From G963676655 sp963676655 (GTDB taxonomy: Bacteria > Verrucomicrobiota > Lentisphaeria > Victivallales > Victivallaceae), in contig CAXXKX010000003.1 in the NCBI GenBank assembly GCA_963676655.2, forward strand, positions 4,216,001 through 4,280,000: 64,000 nucleotides of DNA. Direction: 5' to 3'. Made by a program: the position numbers and the translations under genes. Position 1 is the first letter of the stretch. Each line of letters starts with the position of its first letter. The notes beneath the pieces are model-generated. The model saw only the letters and a program-made list of their open reading frames with translations, did no database searches and was not told where the DNA came from. This document shows positions 51,241-60,300 of the stretch, in pieces.

Positions 51241-53544
51241 TTACTTATCGCTATTTTCTCCGTCAATTTCATCCTTGCCGATTTGCGGGATGTCGGCCAG
51301 AGAAACATGGCCCTCTACGGTGCCGTCGTCAAGCGGATTGTCTACCCGCTCTGACAGATCGTGGAATAGTCGGCGTACGTCACGAACACCGCCCCACGTG
51401 AACCAGACAGCGGTAATAACGCTGACAATTGAGGCAATAACCAGATAGACGATGAAATAGTATTTAGACCACGTAAGGGCATCCCATGGAGTGATGGCGT
51501 TCCAAATCAGGACGCCGACGAAGCATATTCCAATCCGGTAACCGATGGTCCAGATAAATACTGACCAGGCGATGACTTTATCGCCGCAGGTATAATCCGG
51601 AGTGATCCCAATCAACTTGCCCCATACCGATTTCAAGGTCCAGGCCGACTTTATGCTGTCCAGATGATCAAGATTGTATTTGCCGCGATGCAGCATGCGG
51701 TCGAGATTGTATGGCCCTTTATAGGTAATCAGCGAACCGATTATATAGGCCGCCGTACCAAAAAACATCGAGATGAAAAGAAATTCGTAGCTGTTGATCG
51801 GGCATTTGGTCGGATTCATGCTCCAGACAATATACGGATTGAACGGATAAGAAACAGTTTCCAGGAACTGTCCGACCGAATCGACCAGGTTGTGCTTTTC
51901 AAGCATCGGATAGATAACATCAGCCCATTTCTGCTGCATTATTACTCCGCCGACTGAGGTCCCGGAGCCGAAGATCAACGCACCATAGGCCCCATACGTA
52001 TTGCCGAACCGGCTGTAAAGCCCGAAAACCATAATCGGACCCGCCGCGCCCATCCAGATTGATACCATGATCGTAATGAACATCTGGATGTAGTCCAGCT
52101 GGGCAAAAAACAGGGAGCCGCAGAAAAAAGATACCGCAACGAACCAGGTCATGCCCTTGACCCACTTCAAGTGAACTTCCGGCTCCATCGGTTTCTTCCT
52201 GAATGGAACAACCAGATCCTGCACGATTGCCGAGGAGGCGTTGAACATGCGGGAGTCATCCGTCGTCACCATCAGCATCATGCCCAGCAGGAAGAAGATA
52301 CCGAGCATGCCGACCGGCAGAATCCGGCGCATCCCCATCGGCATCATCATCTGATAGTACAATGAGCGGAAATTTTGCAGGAGGTAGTTCCCGTTGGGGG
52401 TATTATCCGTAACTTTTTTCACGGCATTTATATAGGCGGTATCCAGATTCTTTTTCTGTGACAGCGGGGCGCCAACTCCAGGCTGATGCGCCTGCACGGG
52501 AATATTGGACAGCGCCGTGGAAACTTTTTCGCGCAATTCGGGTGATTCAAAAACATTCGATGCGACCTTGTGCGAGAGGTCCTGCCGGATTTCATGAGCC
52601 TGCGCGGCGAACCTCGGCTGATTCATGACTGTCACAATAGTCAAGCCGATCATCATACACAGCAATAGAGAAAGCCAATAGCGCCAGGAGCCCAGAATCG
52701 CCCCCATCTTCTGCTCGTGCGGAGTTCGGCCAGCGGTTGTTGAGTCGTTTCCGGCATAAGCGCCCCGGTTGTAAATCATGTTGATGACAAGCATCAAAAC
52801 CATAAAGATGTTGAAGTCGCGTAATTTGCTTATGTCCAGCGGATTAATAAAACTTTCACCCGGAGCGCGGTCGATCAGTACAGGCGCGATATCATTGCTC
52901 CAGGAAAATTTGTACATAATGAAGCCGATAAACAGAATGATGACCGGAAAACAAAGCAGTCCTTGAATGCTGTCGGTGACGAGCAGGGAGATTCTGCCGC
53001 CGGGCAGGATAATGGCCATTGCCAGCAGTAGCGATGCCCCGACCAGAATGGCAAAAGTTGGAATGGAGCAACCCAAAATCATGATTTTATGGGGCAGTCC
53101 CAGGAAGTAGATCAGGAAGTTTGCCGCAATGGCGGGAGCAATGGAGTTGGCGAGCATCTCTGCTATCAGCCGCAGGAATGAGGCCACTACACGCAGCGAG
53201 CGGCTGTAACGCAGTTCAAGAAACTGTCCGTTGGACATCGCTTTGGTTTCCCTGAACCTGTATAATACCCATCCGGTTAATCCGATAAATACTCCGATCG
53301 TCGCGGTCGCGACCTGCCAGAAGGAAATCGCGAAACCGGATCGGTAGCTTACCTCGGTCAATGCCAGAAGCGTAATAAGCCCCAATCCGGCGGTCATGTC
53401 GCCCACGGTAAGCACATAGCGTCCCGCTACACGGCCGGCCGAAAGATAATCTACCACACCACGGACAAAGCGGCGGCAGTAAAAAGCCAGCCACACAATC
53501 GCGACAAGCGGCACAATAACGATAACCCAATCAATCCAATGCAT
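51241..53544 (-). CDS. Sodium:solute symporter (SSS family)
   Basis: A 767-residue transporter with about fourteen hydrophobic segments; several are visible at the N-terminus (VIVIVPLVAIVWLAFYC) and in the middle (LLSLLLCMMIGLTIVTV). It starts in the cytoplasm, carries the SSS features YLSAGRVAGRY and NGQFLELRYS, and has large charged loops around residues 300-380 and a basic C-terminal tail. It probably imports the mono- or oligosaccharide used by the adjacent operon with Na+. It lacks a strongly linked partner. There is no visible ABC or SusCD system in the window, so this is the only uptake candidate for the locus. Confidence 0.93.
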   Translation of the reverse strand: MHWIDWVIVIVPLVAIVWLAFYCRRFVRGVVDYLSAGRVAGRYVLTVGDMTAGLGLITLLALTEVSYRSGFAISFWQVATATIGVFIGLTGWVLYRFRETKAMSNGQFLELRYSRSLRVVASFLRLIAEMLANSIAPAIAANFLIYFLGLPHKIMILGCSIPTFAILVGASLLLAMAIILPGGRISLLVTDSIQGLLCFPVIILFIGFIMYKFSWSNDIAPVLIDRAPGESFINPLDISKLRDFNIFMVLMLVINMIYNRGAYAGNDSTTAGRTPHEQKMGAILGSWRYWLSLLLCMMIGLTIVTVMNQPRFAAQAHEIRQDLSHKVASNVFESPELREKVSTALSNIPVQAHQPGVGAPLSQKKNLDTAYINAVKKVTDNTPNGNYLLQNFRSLYYQMMMPMGMRRILPVGMLGIFFLLGMMLMVTTDDSRMFNASSAIVQDLVVPFRKKPMEPEVHLKWVKGMTWFVAVSFFCGSLFFAQLDYIQMFITIMVSIWMGAAGPIMVFGLYSRFGNTYGAYGALIFGSGTSVGGVIMQQKWADVIYPMLEKHNLVDSVGQFLETVSYPFNPYIVWSMNPTKCPINSYEFLFISMFFGTAAYIIGSLITYKGPYNLDRMLHRGKYNLDHLDSIKSAWTLKSVWGKLIGITPDYTCGDKVIAWSVFIWTIGYRIGICFVGVLIWNAITPWDALTWSKYYFIVYLVIASIVSVITAVWFTWGGVRDVRRLFHDLSERVDNPLDDGTVEGHVSLADIPQIGKDEIDGENSDK

Positions 53545-53895
53545 TAATTTCTCCTGTGATCATTTCAAGTTGGTTTAGTGCGAAATGCAAATATAAAACC
53601 ACGAAAAATCATCAAAAAGATTTTTTTGACTTTTCAACTTGAGCTGAAACTTAAACTTGTCTCTGTTTTTCTCTGTGGTGCAATTCATAATTCGCTAAGT
53701 TTTAATTTGTAATTTGGTCTTATTACTTTCCACCAGCGCTTTCTTTACACTGCTGTTATTGCAACAACATAGTCTAATTTTATGAAAAAACAAGTTTGAT
53801 TTGCCACAAGTTTTCAGAAGAAAAATTTTTATAATTGAATTCCTCATAGCCTCAATATTAAGAAAAACCTCCTTAGGACTTCTGGAAGTTTCTAG

Positions 53896-54057
53896 CGTAA
53901 AGGAGCTTTGGGTTATGTCATAACCGGCAAAGAGGCGGAATACGACCGGAGGAATGAAAAACGGTTTAATGACCAATATATAGTCATTTTAAATAAGGTG
54001 TTGATGTGGAATGAAATGAGATGGTGCGCCCAGCAGGATTGCCGTACTCTGCGGTAA
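53896..54057 (+). pseudogene. Coding relic related to the fragment at 62563
   Basis: A 53-codon frame without a start, including VITGKEAEYDRRNEKRFND. A second fragment on the far side of the giant gene (62563-62859) encodes GQGLEYDRKNERRVNGHD. About 30 residues align well (EYDR-NE-R-N pattern). No family is recognised. The 3' end runs into the inverted repeat region. Confidence 0.5.
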
Positions 54058-54121
54058 CTCCCACATCAAGATGCGGGCCGTTGCCGCGCTCTCGAACCTG
54101 TGACCCAATGATTAAGAGTTA
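54022..54121 (-). other. tRNA-Lys(CTT)-like 3'-half segments
   Basis: On the minus strand 54090-54121 reads AACTCTTAATCATTGG then GTCACAGGTTCGAGA, closely resembling tRNA-Lys(CTT) from anticodon loop to T loop. After about 49 extra bases, 54022-54040 reads AATCCTGCTGGGCGCACCA, resembling a T-stem/acceptor end with CCA. No 5' half is present. It could be an attachment-site remnant, a broken tRNA, or coincidence. Confidence 0.35.
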
Positions 54122-54345
54122 AGTAGAGAAATACCTGTTTTTTGAGGGTGAATTACCCATTTGAGGAGCCAGCTGAATTCTGTTTTTTGAGGAAGTTCCG
54201 GGGGATATTTCATCAAAGGTAAAATGATGAAATAACTTTCCCAAATCCAAGGTTCAATGCCCGCAACCCAAGCCAAATAATCGAAGACATTTTCACCGGA
54301 ATATGACCGGAGATGTATGTTCATGTCTTTTGTTGCCAGTCAGGG

Positions 54346-57300
54346 TTACACCGCAGTAATATCCAGTTCGTATTCGGTATTTTTCTTGCCTTTGCCTTTA
54401 TCAGCGGAAAGAACTTCGACGTAATACAACCCGGCATCAAGATTAAGATTATCGATACTGGCTTCACCATATTTTAATTTGGCGTTTTTGACTTTTTTGA
54501 GCTTGTCCTTTCTGTCATCCCACATGTAGACTGTCAGTCTGGCATTTTTGTCTTCTCCTATCATGTCAAAGTCAAATGCGGTCAAGTTTTCTACTTCAAA
54601 CTTGTAGTAATCACAGGCATCACCAAAGCCGACAAACCCATTTAGCTGAATATCCGGGACGATTTCCGTGGCATCCTGCCAAGTGTTGTTGTTTGTAACC
54701 TCCGGGAAATATGATGGAGTAATATCCAAGGAGTAATCGGTATTATACTTACCCTTGCCTTTGTCTCCAGATATCACTTCAACATAGAACGTTCCTTCAT
54801 CAAGCAATAAATTGTCAATATGGGCCTCAAGCAAACCCGTTTCTTTATCAAGTTTGGAGTTGGCTCCTTTGAGCTTCTTATATTTTTTGCCGTTCCATGT
54901 ATAAACAGTAACCTTGGTTTTTGCACTGAGATTAGTCAACGCAAGGTCAAACTCACCGGGGGTGGCAACATCAAAGCAGTACATATCGCAAGGATCTCCC
55001 TGGCCAACATACTCATTGTAACTGAATTCGTCATCAACACTGATATCATTGGCACTATCGTAGCTGTCTCCCGACGTATCACCGGTATCAAAGCTTTCAG
55101 AAGCCGACCATTCACTCCAATTACCAAATGAGTCGCCAGCTTTGACCCGCCAGAACCAGGTGCCGTATGATAAATTATTTAACTCCAGTTCTCCAACAGC
55201 AGTCTGGGCTGAAAATGAATCAGCAAAGTTTGAGCTAGCAGCATACTCGATAACATAACCGGCAATTCCGGATAAATCATCTGTTGATGCAATCCATTCA
55301 AGAACAACAGTTCCATTATTCATATTTTCCACTAAACCGGTGGGTATTGATGGGGCTGTTGTATCTACATCAAAACTACTGACGGCGCTCCAATCAGATT
55401 CATTGTCAGTGTTGTCCACTGATTTCGTCCGCCAGTACCAAGTGCCATCGGCGAGATTATTTATATCAAGGTTGCTGGTTTGGCTGGATGCAATTTCAGA
55501 ATCTGTGAAGTCAGCGTTATCCGCGTATTCAACAATATATTCTTTCACTCCGGTAATGTTATCGGTCGAGTCGCTCCAATCAAGACTTGCATTACTTCCT
55601 GAAACAGAATCAACCAGGCCTTCCGGGATATCCGGGGCTGTAGTGTCAATGGTTATCAGATTACCAATGTTCCATGCGGACGCATTGTCATTGTTATCAA
55701 CTGCACGGATGCGCCAGGAATATATCCCGTCAGCTAAATTATCCAGATCAATATCACTTGAGTCAGCATTAACAATAGTCGCATCAGAGAAATCGGAACT
55801 CAAACCGTACGCAACAATATATCCAGATAGACCAGTCAAGTTATCGGTCGAATCAGCCCAATCCAAAGTAGCCGTATTTCCATCGACACTAAAAGTCAAT
55901 GAAGCAGGAATATCAGGCGCGGTGACATCAACGACAAATGTATCGACAGAGCTCCAGTCCGATTCGTTGCCAGCGTTATCCACCGATTTGACGCGCCAAT
56001 AGTAAATGTTGTCAGCCAAACTACTCAATGCAAATTCACTGCTTGTGACAATAGAGCTGACAGCATTGGAAAGCTCTGAATTTTGAGCATATTCAACAAC
56101 ATATTCTTTCAGTCCTGAAATGTTATCGACTGAATCACTCCAATCAAGAGCTACGCTATTAGCGGTTACACTATTGTTTAGATCAGATGGCTTGCTGGAT
56201 GCGGTAGTATCTACAATGAAATCATCTCCATTAATCCAAGCGGTTTCATTGCCATTGTTATCGTCAGCTTTAACGCGCCAGTGATATATACCGTCAGCCA
56301 AGTTTGACAAATCAAGTTTACTGGAGGTGGAGATTGCACTGTTTGCGGCATTAAAATCAGTTTTAGTATATTCAACAGTATATCTGTTCAACCCGGTTAA
56401 GTTATCACTTGAGTCGGCCCAGTCGAGAGCCACATCATCCTGGGTCACTACAGCATTTAAGGTTGCAGGAAGTTCAGGTGCAGAAATATCAACCGTAAAG
56501 CTATCAGTTGAACTCCAGTCTGAAGCGTTATCATTATTATCTATTGCCTTAACACGCCAGTAGTAAATGCCATCAGTCAAACTATCCAATTCAAAATCAC
56601 TATCTCCAGTAACAATAGAGGATGATTCGGCAAAAATAATATTATCAGCATATTCAACAATATATTCTTTGAGACCGGATTTATTATCTGTTGAATCGGC
56701 CCAGTCTAATACGATATAATTACCGGTGACTGTCTCAGTTAAGCCTGCCGGGGTATCCGGGGGAACATCATCTTCGATATTTACAGCAAAACTACTGGCA
56801 ACCCAATCAGATTCATTACCAGCATTATCGATCGCTTTTACGCGCCAGTAATAGGTCGTCATATCAGTCAGATCGCTTAGCGTTACCTCGCTGTTTGTCA
56901 CAACTTGGGATAGTGCGTCAGAAAACTCCCTATTATCAGCATATTCAACAACATATTCTTTTAAGCCGGATTTGTTATCGCCTGAATCGGACCAATCCAA
57001 GTCAGCACTGTCATCCATGATTGTACTGGACAAGCTGGAAGGAACATCTGGTGCTTGAGAATCCGGGATATCAATTGTAAAGCTGTCAGTTACACTCCAG
57101 TCGCTCTCGTAGTTGTTATTGTCAATAGCCTTGACCCGCCAGTAATATGTAGTCAAATCACTTAGACCGACCAAATTAAGTTCGCTATTTTTCAATGTTT
57201 GAGATGATGCACCTGAGAACTGCGCGTTATCAGCGTATTGAATGACATAATTCCTTATACCGGAGACATTATCATTCGAATCAACCCAATCAAGTGATGC

Positions 57301-60300
57301 TGCGGTGTTGACAACAGAACTTATCAGGCCTGAAGGAACATCTGGAGCTGACACATCAATGGAGAAAGACTCTGTATCGCTCCATACGGACTGATTATTC
57401 ATATTATCTACAGCTTTAACATGCCAGTAATAGACTCCCTCATCAAGGTTGAATAAACCTGAATTACTATCGGTCACGACATGAGAAAGAGCTCCTGCAA
57501 ATTCGGAGTTATTTGCATACTCAACAATATATTCTTTAACTCCGCTGAAGTTGTCGGCGGCATTGTCCCAATCCAAACCAACATTGATAAAGTTGGTATT
57601 ACTTGATAAATTGTCCGGTTTGTCTGGTCCAATATTATCGACATAAATATCAAACGACAAAATACCATCGTTTATGCTGATTGAATAACCGGTAAAAGCA
57701 TCGGTCATAATTGAATCAGTCAAACTGACGGTACCGACTTCGGTTTCTCCATCAAACACGGTAATTGTTCCATCAAAATCAGAGGCATTACCTGCAATAA
57801 GATAATTTCCTGTACTATTTTGAACAGCACTGTCCAGGTTCAAACTATATGCTGATACAGATACATCTGTCAAATCGGTCAGCATAACAATAGGGCTGAT
57901 ACTGGAAAATTCTGATATGTCAAAAATTAAAGCCCCGTCGCCAGTAATACTAATGTTACCAGCATCATTATTGATCCCTGACACTGTAAGGTCTCCGCCG
58001 CCGGAAAGTGATAAAGCTGCCTCGCTTAAATCGGCTTCTCCCCGCAAATGAATGTGATCTCCAGCCTCTGTCATATTCACAACATCATCGGTTTTTACAC
58101 TCCCTCCATCAACAGCCAATAATCCAGTCAATTGTCCCCCTGAACTAACAACAAGTAAACCGCCGGTATAAATTGATGTGCTATTTACTATACCTGCAGA
58201 TGTCACACTCTGAACCGCACCAGAGAATATGGCCGTATTGCGTGCGCTGCCATGTACAATATTTCTTCCGCCATACATGGTCACAATATTGGCACTTCCA
58301 GTCTGCTGAACTACCACAACTCCAAATCCATTGACAGTAGTATTGGTAGCTTCTCCACCAGAAGCAATATACTGAACAGCATGATTTGCATCTGAAGTAT
58401 TCGGAGCATTTATAACTGTATCTATTGCTGAGCCTCCGATAACCATCTGTCTTGCATAGGTCGTAGCAAATGACGAGGTTCCATCCAAAATTGCTCCAGA
58501 TGCAACTCCACTTGAACTGACAACCTGAGTTCCGCCATACAAAATTGATGCGCTTACTGATACTCCGTTAACATGCTGTGAAGCTCCGGAAGAAATTGTT
58601 GTATGGGATACGTTGGCTCCATAATATAATATTTGCGATCCTCCTGAATAAATAGTAGTATCGGTGACGTTCGCTCCTGATGATACTTCTTGAATACCAT
58701 CTGAATATATTAAGCTTAATTTAGCAGACCCTCCGCCAAAGACATATTGAACTCCTCTTGAATTAATTATCGTATTGTAAGCATATCCCGAATAAATATA
58801 TTGTCGACCATAATACCCAAGGGTTGTATCTGAAACAACTCCACCTGAGTAGATAGTTTGAGAACAAACATCCTCAACTAATGTTGATACAGCAGATCCT
58901 CCTGAATAAACATTCTGATAAGCTCCATTACAAAGATGAGTCGAATTTGCGATTCCTCCCATATAAATTGACTGAGTGCCTTCATCTTCAATCACCGTTT
59001 GATCAGCAACCCCTCCTGATGATACTATTTGAACTCCTGAATCATCAATTATGTTACTGGTTGTTTGCCCTCCATTTAAGATGGTTTGAGTCCCATGGGC
59101 TACAGTTTCATCGGAAACCGCCATTCCAGAGCTCACAACAGGTGTATATGGTAAATCTATTTCAAAAGTGCCTGTTGCACTCCAGTCAGATTCATTACCA
59201 CTATTGTCAACTGCTTTCACATGCCAGTAATAGCCTCCAGCAGTCAGTGAACTTAAATCCAGTTCGTTGTCAGTGACGTTTTGAGAAGTTGCATCGGAAA
59301 AATCGGCATTATCCGCATATTGAACAACATATTCTTTAATCCCACTGAGGTCGTCACTTGCGTCATCCCAGTTCAAGCTGGCATTAGTCTGTTCGATGAG
59401 GCAGGTTAAGTTTTCCGGCACATCTGGAGCTGTATCATCGGCGGCGGAAATATTAAAAGTAAGAGTGTTATTATTCATACTGAGACTGTAACTTGTATAG
59501 TCTTCTAAAATAATTACATTGTCCAAGCTAACTTCACCAATCTCTGCCAGTCCATCGTACACAGTTATGTTGCCACTAAATGTCGAAGCATTTCCCGCCA
59601 AAGCATAGCTTCCAATTCCGTTGACAACACTATCCAGCGTGATGTTAATATTTGAGGTGGAAACAGAGCTCCAGTCAGTTATCATTGCGGCTCTTGTTGG
59701 AGCTTCCAGGTAACTAATTTGGAAATCAAGTACTCCTGTATCAATAATAGTTATGTGCCCTATATCATTTTCAACCCCCTGAATATTGACACTGGCCCCA
59801 TTGGAAAGGGTAAACACAGAGGAACTGATATCTGCTCCCGCACTTAAGTTTAATTGAGCATTGCTATCAATAATGTTTATATTGGAATATAAACTAGTTA
59901 CAATGCCACCATTTACGGTTAGATTACCAGTGAAAATCCCATCCTTATCATAAAATTGAAGAACCCCGCCGGAATTGACTGTTGCATCGTGAGTTATTCC
60001 TCCGCTATATACAATTTGTCTTCCGCCATAGTTAATAGTGGTATTATAGGCGATTCCTATACTATCCGGATTGTCATCATCCCCATCAAGTCTTTGAATT
60101 CCTCCATTATTAATAATGGTATTGCTTACTGTAGCATCCCCGCAAACTTTTTGGTAACCATTATAGTTAATCATAGTGTCAATCGCTGAATATCCACTTG
60201 AAACATCAAGCGTGCTTCCACTTTCTAACAAAAAATTACTAGCAACTCCACTAATAATTGAAAAAGAGCTATGTCCATCCATGCGAGTGTTTGTTCCGCC

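Larger units (their letters stand above)
53545..54345. other. 800-bp region of relics between the transporter and the giant gene
   Basis: No intact gene is supported here. It contains a decayed coding fragment (53896-54057), tRNA-like segments on the minus strand (54022-54121), an inverted repeat TTGATGTGG/CCACATCAA (54001-54009 and 54061-54069), and a 13-bp direct repeat CTGTTTTTTGAGG at 54135-54147 and 54180-54192. The rest is AT-rich. The mixture looks like scar tissue from recombination. Confidence 0.6.

Noticed and set aside
53695..53976. 93-aa minus-strand frame
   Set aside because: No ribosome site, low-complexity AT-rich sequence, and it overlaps the relic on the other strand.
54022..54121. 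Intact tRNA-Lys
   Set aside because: Only the 3' half is recognisable and it is split by about 49 bases; no 5' half or D arm was found.
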